64,000 nucleotides of DNA. It comes from CALNZV01 sp942491115. Lineage in GTDB: Bacteria; Desulfobacterota; Desulfobacteria; Desulfobacterales; UBA5852. Position numbers and translations under genes: made by a program. The notes under the pieces were generated by a model. It had not been told where the DNA came from, did no database searches, and worked only from the letters and a program-made list of their open reading frames with translations. The stretch is from contig CALNZV010000020.1 of the NCBI GenBank assembly GCA_942491115.1, positions 682,001 through 746,000 on the forward strand, read 5' to 3'. Of the stretch, positions 25,732-35,300 are shown one piece after another (position 1 is the first letter of the stretch; each line of letters opens with the position of its first letter).

Positions 25732-27009
25732 ATGATCCCTTCAAGCGGCACCAACCGGTTCATCCCCTTCCATCGATCCGACCTGATCGATATGTGCCTT
25801 TCCGACGCCCCTTTCAGCGAACCTGACAGGAGCGCGTTCAAGGATTTCTGCCGGATTCTCGAAAGCATGTTTCATTTCGAATTTCACCGCCGGCTGGAAA
25901 CCCTCAAGCGATGCTATGCCCCCTTTAATCCGGATACCGATGCCCGCCGCCTGAAGCCCTATTCAGAGGAGGAAAAAACGGGTCTCCAGCAGGAGTTGAA
26001 GACGTCCCTGAGAGATCTCCTCAACGCCGCCAACTTCGAAGCCATTACGGGGGCGGATCTGGAAGCGGCACTGGCCGAGGAATCCCTTTTCGAGATTCGC
26101 CTCAAAGTGGATTTCGACGATTTCGACGATATCCTGTTTTTCCGAAGAGGCGAGAGCGTCCGCCAAGAAACCCTGGTGCGATGGTTCGGTCTCAGACGAA
26201 AACCCATCCGCTTTACCCACTTCGATCGTGTACTGGTCTATCTCAAGTTCAAGGACCAGGCCTATTTCGATGCGGCCAAACGCAAACAACTCTATTTCAA
26301 GCCGGGTGCCACGGTCATCAAACTGTTTCAAAACGTTCCCAAGGCCGATCTCGAGATGCTGTTTCCCAACACCGAGGTTCGAATGAAGTCCATCGACAAG
26401 CTCATGATCGGGATACCGGCGGCGGTCAGCGGCGTTGCGGTCGTCGCAACCAAGCTCGGAGCCTCTTTGGTTCTTCTGGGATCCCTGGCGGCCTTCTGGA
26501 TCGGTCTATCGGACCGGGAGGTCGTGGTCAGTCAGCAGCACCTGGTCGGGTTGGGCGCAGGCGCCCTTGCCTTGGGCGCCTACCTTTTCAAACAGGTCAA
26601 CAAATTCAAGAACCGGAAACTCCGGTTCTTGAAAACACTGAGCGATCATCTCTATTTCAAAAACCTGGACAACAACGCTGGGGTATTGTTTCATCTCATC
26701 GACGCCGCGGAAGAAGAAGAGTTCAAGGAGGCCGTCTTGGCCTATTTTTTCCTCTTGACCGCGGAGGGGCCCCTTCTGCGGGAGGACCTGGACAAGCGGG
26801 TCGAGTCCTGGTTGGAGGGCCGCTGGGACTGTGTTGTCGATTTTGAAGTGGAAGATGCCCTTGCCAAGCTGGAGCGGTTTGGCTTGATCCGCCGGGAGGG
26901 CGACCGCCTGTCCTGTCTGGATCTCGAAGGGGCCAAACCGGCGCTGGACGCCATCTGGGACGGCTACTTCGCATTCGGTCCCCGGGGGGAAGTGGAACCG
27001 CCCCGATGA
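25732..27009 (+). CDS. DUF3754 (TMEM143-like) membrane protein
   Basis: The 425-residue protein has a soluble N-terminal half (KVDFDDFDDILFFRRGESVR, RRKPIRFTHFDRVLVYLKFK, GATVIKLFQNVPKADLEMLFPNTEVRM in pieces), two membrane segments (about 235-280) and a C-terminal part with LYFKNLDNNAGVLFHLID and a winged-helix-like end. This is the DUF3754 pattern shared with eukaryotic TMEM143; function unknown. The ATG at 25732 follows a weak site; one 20 codons upstream is possible. Confidence 0.75.
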   Translation: MIPSSGTNRFIPFHRSDLIDMCLSDAPFSEPDRSAFKDFCRILESMFHFEFHRRLETLKRCYAPFNPDTDARRLKPYSEEEKTGLQQELKTSLRDLLNAANFEAITGADLEAALAEESLFEIRLKVDFDDFDDILFFRRGESVRQETLVRWFGLRRKPIRFTHFDRVLVYLKFKDQAYFDAAKRKQLYFKPGATVIKLFQNVPKADLEMLFPNTEVRMKSIDKLMIGIPAAVSGVAVVATKLGASLVLLGSLAAFWIGLSDREVVVSQQHLVGLGAGALALGAYLFKQVNKFKNRKLRFLKTLSDHLYFKNLDNNAGVLFHLIDAAEEEEFKEAVLAYFFLLTAEGPLLREDLDKRVESWLEGRWDCVVDFEVEDALAKLERFGLIRREGDRLSCLDLEGAKPALDAIWDGYFAFGPRGEVEPPR

Positions 27010-27033
27010 GGGCTATCAAACCCCGCGGGTCCC

Positions 27034-28344
27034 TCATGGAAGGGCGTTGATCATCAGCCACCGAAGGGAAAAGAAATACAGACATCCGCCCCCCAGCAGC
27101 ATCAGGCACGGTTTCCACAGCCGTCGATAGACCCCAGACGGGGAGGCGTGAAAATAGCTGTTGGACAACAGCAAGCATAAGTGAAGGGGCGATAACAGGA
27201 CTCCCGTAAAGCCGCTGACCAGGGCCAGAACCATATAGATAATCAGCAGATCGCCCTGACCGGCCGAACGGACGAGGGACACCAGGATGGGAAAGGTGGT
27301 TCCCACGAAGGCGATGGTGATGCCGGCCACCCCTCCCACCACAAACGGCAGAATGATCGTGACGAGCAACAGGGGAATTCGCCAGTCGATCAGTTCCCCG
27401 CTGAGGGCGTCCACGGCACCGCTGACCTCGAGAACCCCTTTGAAGATCAAAATCCCCGCGACCATGTAAGCAATCCTCAGTTGCTCCGGATGGAGCAGTA
27501 TCCGCCTCCGCTCCCGGAAAGGCAGCCGATTGCCGTGCCACACCCAGACGATGGCCGCCACCAGGGCGGCAATGAGACCTATTTCCTTGTCGACGGTGAG
27601 CCCGGTTCCCCGCAGCAATGGGGCCAAAAGCGCCCCCAGTCCCAGCCCCAGAAACACCACGATCAGAATCGGCAGCAGTTCCTTTACAAAGGGTCCAAGG
27701 GGTGGACGGGATTCCGTGCCGACGATGGGAAAGGGGGCGGCGGGGGGTCCCCGAAGTGCCGAAAAGCCTCCGGCAAGGGCGACGAGGGTCATCGGGAAAG
27801 ACACGGCCACAAACAGCCACAGGTCGATACCGGACAGGGCGGTCACCAGAATGATGCCGGGATAGAGGGGCCACCAGTACTCCCAAATGTGGCGGAACCA
27901 GTAATTGACAAAGCTGAGTTCCTCCGGGGGATGACCCCGGATCGCACCGATGGCCCGGACCATCGGCGCGGAGAAGATGGCACCGCCGGGCATGGGCAAC
28001 AGTCCGATCAGCATCGGAAACGTGATGAGATTGATTCGGGGGCTCCGGACAAGGCCCTCGAAGCCGGTTAACAGCCGCTTCATCTGACCGGAGACTTCCA
28101 TGGATCGGCTCAACACCAGGATCAGCACGACCACCAGGGACAGGGACAGGGTCTTGGGCTGCACCAGGGAGTGGCCGATGGCCAGCACGAGGGGGGCGGG
28201 CGCCATACCGAAGCCCAGACCAAGGAGAATCGATGCACCGGTGAAGGCGTTGCCCAGGCTCCATTTTTTTCGGATGGCCGCCAAGAGAAAGACAAAAACC
28301 AGAGCGATTCGAACGATGGCCGGCACCTCGTTCAGCAATGCCAT
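27034..28344 (-). CDS. DUF401-family integral membrane protein
   Basis: The 436-residue protein is almost wholly hydrophobic with about ten to twelve membrane segments. It has FPMLIGLLPMPGGAIFSAPM and YWFRHIWEYWWPLYPG, typical of DUF401, a family related in layout to dicarboxylate and Na+/H+ antiporter-type carriers. Substrate unknown. An AAGGAG site precedes the ATG. It converges on the DUF3754 gene with 24 bases between stops. Confidence 0.85.
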   Translation of the reverse strand: MALLNEVPAIVRIALVFVFLLAAIRKKWSLGNAFTGASILLGLGFGMAPAPLVLAIGHSLVQPKTLSLSLVVVLILVLSRSMEVSGQMKRLLTGFEGLVRSPRINLITFPMLIGLLPMPGGAIFSAPMVRAIGAIRGHPPEELSFVNYWFRHIWEYWWPLYPGIILVTALSGIDLWLFVAVSFPMTLVALAGGFSALRGPPAAPFPIVGTESRPPLGPFVKELLPILIVVFLGLGLGALLAPLLRGTGLTVDKEIGLIAALVAAIVWVWHGNRLPFRERRRILLHPEQLRIAYMVAGILIFKGVLEVSGAVDALSGELIDWRIPLLLVTIILPFVVGGVAGITIAFVGTTFPILVSLVRSAGQGDLLIIYMVLALVSGFTGVLLSPLHLCLLLSNSYFHASPSGVYRRLWKPCLMLLGGGCLYFFSLRWLMINALP

Positions 28345-28389
28345 ATGGACTCCTTGGGCAGGAAGAATCGGACCAAACCGGGACGCCCG

Positions 28390-28794
28390 TCAACGACCAC
28401 CAGTGCCATCCAGAGGCACCGGAGGAATGGGTTTGAGACGCTTTTCCCGGTCCACGCAGACCAGATGGATCACCGCCCGGACAGCGGGCTTGGCGCCTCC
28501 CGACCGCCAGGCCTCCTGCGTCCAAACGAGGCGGTAGTCGCTCTCCTTCTCGACCGTGGACCGGATGTCCAGGCGGTCGCCGAACTCGGCCCCTTCCTGG
28601 TAGTGAATTTCCGCCTTGTAGACCGCAAACCCCAGTCCGTCGTCTTTCCAGAGCGCGACCAGACGCTCCGGGCCGATAACGGCCTCCCGAGCCCGTTCAA
28701 AATATTTCAAATAATTGGAATGGTACACCACTCCGGAATGGTCGGTATCCTCGTAATAGACTTGAACCTTGAAATGATGCAGTATCGGTGTCAT
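28390..28794 (-). CDS. YbgC-family acyl-CoA thioesterase
   Basis: The 134-residue hotdog-fold protein has the 4-hydroxybenzoyl-CoA thioesterase signature VYYEDTDHSGVVYHSNYLKY near residue 12, with the catalytic aspartate, and FGDRLDIRSTV. YbgC-type enzymes hydrolyse short acyl-CoA or acyl-ACP and are often linked to the Tol-Pal system, which is not adjacent here. It sits in a minus-strand run with the TPR gene upstream and the DUF401 gene downstream. Confidence 0.88.
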   Translation of the reverse strand: MTPILHHFKVQVYYEDTDHSGVVYHSNYLKYFERAREAVIGPERLVALWKDDGLGFAVYKAEIHYQEGAEFGDRLDIRSTVEKESDYRLVWTQEAWRSGGAKPAVRAVIHLVCVDREKRLKPIPPVPLDGTGGR

Positions 28795-28841
28795 GGGCGA
28801 TCGGCATTCTCCTCATGGGAAGATGGTTTCAGCCCGGGGAC

Positions 28842-29375
28842 TTATCGGTCTGCCGAGTCGTTTCGGGCCAGAAGTCCGGTCAGGCGCTTGACCATCTCCT
28901 GATGGCGGTCGTTGTCAGGGTCGGCGGCAAGGGCTCTTTTCCCCCAATTCAGGGCGTTTTCGAAATCCTCCCCTTGTCTGAAATTTTCAGCGATGGCGTA
29001 GAGAAGATCCCCCGCCGGTGCGTTGCGCAACGAGTCCGGTATGCTGAGGGCCTTCTCGAAGTCGGCAATCGCCTCCCGGTGCTTCCTCTGGATCGTCATG
29101 CAGCTGCCCCTGCCGATCAGGCTCTCCTCATCCCAAGGATCCAGGGTGAGGGCCCGGGAGTACAGCAGAACCGCCTTTTCGATTCGGCCCTCCACTTCAT
29201 GGATCTTTCCCAGATAAAAATAGGGATTGTCGCCGTCCGTGTGGCGGTATCCCGGATCGTCGGCGAGCACCGATTCAAAGGCCTCGACCGCCCCCATGCC
29301 GTCGCCCTGCCGGAAGCAGGCGACCCCGTGGGCAAATCGCTCGGCGATGGGGCGCTTTCCTTTCTGTGGGGCCAT
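28842..29375 (-). CDS. Tetratricopeptide-repeat protein
   Basis: The 177-residue soluble protein contains three to four TPR units (FRQGDGMGAVEAFESVLADD; PYFYLGKIHEVEGRIEKAVL; HREAIADFEKALSIP; FENALNWGKRALAADP). There is no signal peptide, so it is probably a cytoplasmic protein-protein adaptor. An AAGGA site is present. It lies divergent from the lexA-like cassette. No partner can be named. Confidence 0.85.
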   Translation of the reverse strand: MAPQKGKRPIAERFAHGVACFRQGDGMGAVEAFESVLADDPGYRHTDGDNPYFYLGKIHEVEGRIEKAVLLYSRALTLDPWDEESLIGRGSCMTIQRKHREAIADFEKALSIPDSLRNAPAGDLLYAIAENFRQGEDFENALNWGKRALAADPDNDRHQEMVKRLTGLLARNDSADR

Positions 29376-29540
29376 ATGGCGGATCCTTTCAGGCTGTCGT
29401 TACCGGTCGAGGGCTCCAAACCGCCCCGGGCCATGTCTACTCTCTCCTAACGGAAATCGAAACGATTGTCTATCGCACCCCCGGACAAAACGGTGCCCCC
29501 AACCGATGGGGAACCGGCATCGACCGATAATTTGTATATG

Positions 29541-29576
29541 TAATATATTTACTTTTATATTTACTTTTATATTGAC
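29541..29576 (+). repeat. Three tandem 12-bp repeats at the mutagenesis cassette promoter
   Basis: TAATATATTTAC, TTTTATATTTAC and TTTTATATTGAC follow head to tail at 29541-29552, 29553-29564 and 29565-29576. The third supplies five bases of the minus 35 box. A protein bound there would cover the promoter, so this is a candidate operator array, perhaps for the adjacent LexA-like repressor. Confidence 0.6.
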
Positions 29577-29600
29577 ATATGCCTTGCGTCTGATTAGATA
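29572..29600 (+). promoter_or_regulatory. Promoter of the lexA-like/DnaE2 cassette
   Basis: A perfect TTGACA (29572-29577) and TAGATA (29595-29600) are 17 bases apart, giving a start near 29607 and a leader of about 20 bases with an AAGGAGG ribosome-binding site. Confidence 0.7.
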
Positions 29601-29627
29601 TCGTTGAAGACAATGGAAGGAGGCGCC

Positions 29628-30263
29628 ATGCCGTCGGAACTGACCGCCAGACAATCCCAGTTTTTCGACTATCTGGAAACCGAGATACGCCGAAAGGGCC
29701 GATCCCCCAGTCTGCGGAATGCCGCCCGGCATATGGGGGTTAGCCACGCTGCCGTGGCCCAGATGCTTCGCACCCTGGAGAGCAAGGGCCATGTCCGGCG
29801 GGAAGGGCGTTACAGCCGGAACCTCCATCTCTTAAGTCGCTTCGGGGCCCCTGAGGGCAGCGGCCGGTGGCGGGAGGTGCCGGTGGTCGGCCGGGTGAGG
29901 GCAGGTCTTCCCATGTACGCTCAGCAGGAGTGGGGCGGCAGCCTCGTCGTCGACAGCAGCCTCTACCCGGGGGCGCACCTCTTTGCCCTCCGGGTCGACG
30001 GAGACTCCATGAGGGGGGCTGGCATCCTTCACGGGGACCTGGCCATCTGCAAGCCCCGCCAGTACGCCCGAAACGCAGAGATCGTCGTGGCCTTAGTCCA
30101 TGAAGAAGACGCCACGGTCAAACGGTTTTTTCTCCGAAAGGACCGCATCGAACTGCATCCCGAAAACCCCGACTACCCAATCATGGCGTACGGTTTCGAC
30201 GAGATAATGGTCCAGGGGAAGGTGATCGGGATCCAGAGGGGGCCGGAGGGCGTCACCCCATGA
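29628..30263 (+). CDS. LexA-like SOS repressor / S24 peptidase
   Basis: The 211-residue protein has a LexA-type winged HTH (about 1-65; RSPSLRNAARHMGVSHAAVAQM), the self-cleavage site A92-G93 in VVGRVRAGLPM, catalytic S127 in RVDGDSMRGAGILHGD and K165 in DATVKRFF. All parts needed for RecA-stimulated self-cleavage are present. It heads the cassette, as LexA does in lexA-imuA-imuB-dnaE2 cassettes, and probably represses it through the repeats at its promoter. A very strong AAGGAGG site fixes the start. It may be a second LexA specific to this cassette rather than the general SOS repressor. Confidence 0.88.
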   Translation: MPSELTARQSQFFDYLETEIRRKGRSPSLRNAARHMGVSHAAVAQMLRTLESKGHVRREGRYSRNLHLLSRFGAPEGSGRWREVPVVGRVRAGLPMYAQQEWGGSLVVDSSLYPGAHLFALRVDGDSMRGAGILHGDLAICKPRQYARNAEIVVALVHEEDATVKRFFLRKDRIELHPENPDYPIMAYGFDEIMVQGKVIGIQRGPEGVTP

Positions 30264-31132
30264 CTCGCCGCAGGTCGTCGGGAGGTGTCATCGAACGGAG
30301 ATGCCGGATCCGGGTCGGCACCAGCGGCTATTCCTACCCTGAATGGACCGCAGCAGGCGTGTATCCCCCGGGCACATCCCGGGGACGGATGCTAACCGCC
30401 TACGGAAAGCGGTTCCCGACCACGGAACTCAACTACACCTGGTACCAGATGCCCAAGGCCGGCCCCGTCGAACGAATGCTGTCCCAAGTCCCGGCAGGGT
30501 TTTGCTTTGCCGCTAAACTCATCCGGACGCTGACCCATGAAGTGGATTCAGACCGGTGGCGGGGGGAAGCCACCCGCTACCGGGAAGGCATTGCCCCCCT
30601 GGTTCTCTCCGGACGCCTGGCGGCCGTTTTGATTCAGCTGCCGCCCTATTTCAACCGTTCTCCGGCCCATCGCCGCTACCTGGCTTCCCTCCTGGACGCC
30701 CTGGAGGGATTGCCTCTGGCCGTAGAGTTCCGCCACGGCTCATGGGCCACGGATCGGGTGTTTTCAGAATTGGAGTGCCGTCGGGTGACACTGGTGGCCG
30801 TGGATACTCCCGACATTCCGGGACTCTTCCCCCGACTGGATGTGGTGACCCATCCGGGGCTGTTCTATGTCCGCTTCCACGGCCGCAATGCCAGGGGGTG
30901 GCGATCCGGCCACATGCAGCAGCAGTTCGATTACGACTACAGCGACGACGAACTAAACGAATGGGCCTCGGTACGGATCACGCCCATGAGCCGTCAAACG
31001 CGTCGAGGGCTGGTTTTTTTCAACAACCATGTCCGGGGGCAGGCACCGGCGAACGCCAGGCGCCTCATGACCATTCTGGACAGGCAGAAACTCTTGGAGC
31101 AGACCCCGTGGATCGATCCATCATTCACCTGA
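30260..31132 (+). CDS. DUF72 (YecE-like) TIM-barrel protein in the mutagenesis cassette
   Basis: The 290-residue protein has the DUF72 pattern: IRVGTSGYSYPEW near the N-terminus, FPTTELNYTWYQMP, GRLAAVLIQLPPYF, LAVEFRHGSW, and near the end FFNNHVRGQAPANARRL. The biochemical function of DUF72 is unknown. Its ATG overlaps the lexA-like stop by four bases and its end overlaps the polymerase gene by 25 bases, so it is translated with the cassette. It occupies the place that imuA/sulA-like genes take in classical cassettes. Confidence 0.88.
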   Translation: MTRRRSSGGVIERRCRIRVGTSGYSYPEWTAAGVYPPGTSRGRMLTAYGKRFPTTELNYTWYQMPKAGPVERMLSQVPAGFCFAAKLIRTLTHEVDSDRWRGEATRYREGIAPLVLSGRLAAVLIQLPPYFNRSPAHRRYLASLLDALEGLPLAVEFRHGSWATDRVFSELECRRVTLVAVDTPDIPGLFPRLDVVTHPGLFYVRFHGRNARGWRSGHMQQQFDYDYSDDELNEWASVRITPMSRQTRRGLVFFNNHVRGQAPANARRLMTILDRQKLLEQTPWIDPSFT

Positions 31133-32289
31133 ATGTGGCCGATTTCGCCGCCGCCGTAGAGCGGGTGGCGGATCCCCGACTGCGGGATCGGCCCGTCATC
31201 GTCGCACCGAAAGGCGCCCCCCGGGCCGTGGTGCACGATATGAGCGAAGAGGCCTACCAGGAGGGGGTCAGAAAGGGGATGACCCTGGACGACGCCATTC
31301 GGCGCTGCCACAACGCGACAGTACTTCCTCCTCATCCGGAACGCTACCGTCAAGTCATGAAGGCCCTGGTGGGGGAGGCCCTGGCTTATTCCCCCCTGAT
31401 CGAGCCGGGAGAAGCCGACGGGCATCTTTTCCTGGATGCCACGGGCACCGGCCGCCTTTTCGGATCGCCCACGGATTTGGCCCGCCGGCTGCGGAAACAG
31501 GCCCGCCTCCGACTGGGGTTGGATCCCATCTGGTCGGTGGCGCCCAACAAATTGGTGGCCAAGGTGGCCAGCCGACTCGTCAAGCCCGACGGAGAGGTCT
31601 TTGTCGCCGGGGGTGAGGAGACGGCCTTTATGAAGCCGGTGCCCCTCTATCTGATTCCAGGGGTCTATCCAGACGATCTGGTGCGGTTCAGGGACTTCAA
31701 TCTGACCCGGGCGGCCGAGGCGGCGGCTCTCAGCCTGGAGGCCCTTCAGATCCCCTTCGGCCGTCGGGCCATGGGAATCTATGAGGCCATTCGGGGCATC
31801 GATCCGTCTCCGGTTCGCGCTCTGGGCGAACGCACGCCCGTGGTGGCCGGGATCCACGATTTTGCCGACGACACGAACCAGGCACCGGTTCTCGAAGGGG
31901 CCCTCTACAGCCTGGCGGAAACAACCGGCCGCCGGCTCAGGCGCCAACGAATGGCGACGGGTCGTCTATCGGTAACCCTCGTGTTTGCGGACGGCATGCG
32001 CATCGCCCGCCAACGGATCTTAACGCCCCCCGCCGCCACCGATCTCGCCCTTTTCGAGTCGGCCCGATCCGCTCTCCATAGGGCCTGGCTTCGGCGCACC
32101 CGGGTCCGCCGGATTCGCCTGGCCTGTTCCCGCCTGGCCTATCCGCCCGCCCAACTGGAGGTATTTCCCGAGGATCGCCAAAACACTGGCCAACAGCGCC
32201 GACTGATGGCGTCCCTCGACCGTATCCGGGAACGATTCGGCCAAGGGGCAGTCCGGATCGGACGCACCCTGACGGCCGACCATCCGTGA
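31108..32289 (+). CDS. ImuB-like Y-family DNA polymerase with altered active site
   Basis: The 393-residue protein follows the DinB/ImuB pattern: SIIHLNVADFAAAVE aligned to the HIDMDxFFAxVE motif, RPVIVAPKGAPRAVVHDMS, SEEAYQEGVRKGM, YSPLIEPGEADGHLFLDATG, and HhH and little-finger regions. The metal-binding aspartates of motif I are replaced (N9, A11), and the Asp-Glu pair of motif III reads D104-G105. That is the situation in ImuB, a non-catalytic adaptor that brings DnaE2 to the clamp. The start is a GTG at 31108 with a GGAG site; the frame is open far upstream over the DUF72 gene but without Y-polymerase features. Confidence 0.85.
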   Translation: MDRSIIHLNVADFAAAVERVADPRLRDRPVIVAPKGAPRAVVHDMSEEAYQEGVRKGMTLDDAIRRCHNATVLPPHPERYRQVMKALVGEALAYSPLIEPGEADGHLFLDATGTGRLFGSPTDLARRLRKQARLRLGLDPIWSVAPNKLVAKVASRLVKPDGEVFVAGGEETAFMKPVPLYLIPGVYPDDLVRFRDFNLTRAAEAAALSLEALQIPFGRRAMGIYEAIRGIDPSPVRALGERTPVVAGIHDFADDTNQAPVLEGALYSLAETTGRRLRRQRMATGRLSVTLVFADGMRIARQRILTPPAATDLALFESARSALHRAWLRRTRVRRIRLACSRLAYPPAQLEVFPEDRQNTGQQRRLMASLDRIRERFGQGAVRIGRTLTADHP

Positions 32290-32335
32290 CTGGCCATGTC
32301 CGAGGGCCCGACGATTCTATGGTGAGACATTCCCC

Positions 32336-35300
32336 ATGATTCCCCTCGCGGTTCGCTCCTACTATTCCCTGATGCAAGGCACGGCCTCGCCGGCGGCCCT
32401 GTGCCGGGCGGCACGACGGCTGGGCTACGACCGGCTGGCCCTGACGGACACGGACAATCTCTACGGCCTGTGGCCGTTTCTGGCGGCCTGCCGTCGAGAG
32501 GGGATAACGCCGATCGTCGGCGCCGAGTTGACCGATCCCAAAACTTCTTGCCGGGCGGTCTGCCTGGTGGCGTCCCCACCCGGCTACACCAACCTCTGCC
32601 GTCTGATCACCCGTCGCCACATGGACGAGGGATTTTCGCTAGACCTCGCGGTCGAATCCTTTGCCGACGGCCTTGCCCTGATGACGGACAACGCCGATCT
32701 CCTTATCCGGTGGCGCGCCGCCGGCTTGGACGTGTCGGCAATGATGCCCCGGCGGCCGGTGTCTCCCGCCCATCCCCTCCGACAGGCGGCAACGCGCTAC
32801 GGGGCCCCCCTGGCAGCGGTGCCGGGAAGCCTCTTTATCCACCCGGAGGACCACCACACCCATCGACTGCTGCGGGCAATCGCCGGCAACACGGTTTTAT
32901 CCCGCCTTTCTCCCGCCGATACCGCCTCTCCCCAGGCCTGGTTGGCTCCCCCTGAGCGCTACATCCACCGCTTTGCCCCATGTCCCCAGGCGATACGGCA
33001 AACCCAAGCCATCGCCCACCGGATCGACTTCACCGGTCCCACCTTCGGGATCGTGATGCCGCCCTGGAACGGCGGGAATCGGGATGCCGACGCCGACCTG
33101 CGATCCGCTGCCTATGCCGGTGCCTTCCGGCGTTACGGGGACGAGCTGCCGGAGCCGGTGGTGGACCGACTCGAACACGAACTGTCCGCCATCGCGGAAC
33201 GGCATTTTTCCCCCTATTTTCTCATCGTCCGGGACATCGTTGCCCACAGCCCCCGAACCTGCGGCCGGGGATCCGGTGCGGCCTCTCTGGTGGCGTATGC
33301 CCTGGGCATCACCAACGTCTGCCCGGTCAAGCACAACCTGTATTTCGAACGGTTTCTCAACCCGGGGCGAACGGATCCCCCGGATATCGACGTGGACTTC
33401 GCCTGGGATGAGCGGGACGCCGTTCAGCAGGCGGTGCTGGATCAATATCGGGGCTATGCCGCCATGGTATGCAACCATGTGCGGTTTCAGCCCCGGATGG
33501 CCGTTCGGGAGACCGCCAAGGTGTTCGGTCTGACCGAGGGGGAAATCGGACGGGTCACCCGGCGTCTCCCCTGGTTCTGGCGGATGGATCGGCCCGAGTC
33601 TGACCTCCAGGGAGCGGTGGAACGCCTGCCCCAGGCAAAAGCCCTGTTGTTTCCCGATCCCTGGCCCGATATCCTTCGCCTGGCCCAGGGCCTTATCGGC
33701 ATCCCCCGTCACCTGTCGGTCCATTCCGGAGGAGTGGTCATCACTCCGGAACCCATCGACAGGTACGTGCCGGTTGAGCGGGCCGCAAAAGGGGTACCCA
33801 TCATCCAGTGGGAAAAAGACGGCACCGAAGACTCCGGACTGGTCAAGATCGATCTTCTCGGCAACCGGAGTCTGGGGGTGATCCGGGATGCAATGGCCAG
33901 CATCCGTACCAACGGTACCGGTTTTGACGAAAACCGCTGGGAGCCCGAAGACGACCTCAACACCCAGGAGGCCATCGCCCGGGGCCGTACCATGGGCTGC
34001 TTCTACATCGAAAGCCCGGCCATGCGGCTTCTTCAGCAAAAAGCCGGTGTGGGGGATTTCGATCATCTGGTCATCCACAGCAGTATCATACGACCCGCGG
34101 CCAACGAGTTCATCCGGGAGTACCTGTGCCGCCTCCACGGGGCCCCGTGGACGCCCCTCCATCCCCTGCTCTCGGATGTGCTGTCCGAAACCTTCGGCAT
34201 CATGGTGTATCAGGAGGATGTGTCCCGGGTGGCGGTTGCAGTGGCCGGGTTTTCCCATGCTGAGGCCGACCGACTCCGAAAGGTGCTCTCCAAAAAAGAT
34301 CGGGACTATCACCTGGGCGATTTCAGACGGCGCTTTGTCGGGGGAGGGTGTGCCCGGGGGGTTTCCCGAAAGACCATGGAAGCCATCTGGTCCATGGTTC
34401 TGAGCTTCAGCGGGTATTCCTTCTGCAAGCCCCACAGCGCCTCTTACGCCCAGGTCTCTTTCCAGGCGGCGTACCTCAAAGTTCATCATCCAGCCGAATT
34501 CATGGCGGCGGTCATCAGCAACCGGGGAGGATTCTACAGCACCTTCGCCTATGTATCGGAAGCGCGGCGAATGGGACTGTCCATCCTTCCCCCGGATGTT
34601 GCCTTCAGCGAAACCCCGTGGACAGGTGAGGGCGGGACGGTGCGGGTAGGACTGATGGCCATCGGCGGGGTGTCCGAGACGGTGCGGGAGCGGATTGTCG
34701 CCGCCCGGCGACAACGGCCGTTTCGAGGCATTGACGATTTTCTGGACCGGGTCCGGCCGGACGCCGCCGAAGTGCGAGCCCTGATCCGATCCGGGGCCCT
34801 GGACCGGCTGGATGCCGGAGGTGGAAGGGCCGGCCTGATGTGGCATTTCAACCGCTGGCAGCAGGCGCTTCGGAGGCCGCATCGGGACGGCCGCCTGTTT
34901 GGCGATCCCAACGACGATCCGCTGCCGCCGCTACCGCCACAAAACCCGATGGAACGTCTCAGACATGAGTTTGCCGTTCTCGGGTTTCTCTGCGACCGCC
35001 ATCCCATGACGTTGTATCGAGACGGCCTCAAGGGACGACCCGTGGTCAACGCCGACCGACTCCACCAACAGATCGGTCGGCGCGCCCAGTTCGCCGGCTG
35101 GCTCGTCACCGGCAAAGTGGTTCACACCCGGCAGGGCGATCCCATGGAATTCCTGACTTTCGAAGATGAGACGGGTCTCGTCGAAACCACCTTTTTCCCG
35201 AAGATTTACGACCGGTTCTGCCATATGGTGGATCGAGGGCGCCCTTACCTCCTGTCCGGAACCGTCGAAAGCGATTGGGGGGCATTGACCCTCACTGTCG

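Noticed and set aside
26723..28525. Open frame of about 600 codons overlapping the DUF401 gene in another frame
   Set aside because: The DUF401 frame has a proper start site and membrane pattern; the other frame is rich in Arg, Gly and Pro and is a shadow.
32897..34882. Open frame of about 660 codons antisense to dnaE2
   Set aside because: It lies wholly opposite a gene with clear polymerase motifs, has no start signal and resembles no protein; long antisense frames are common in GC-rich genes.
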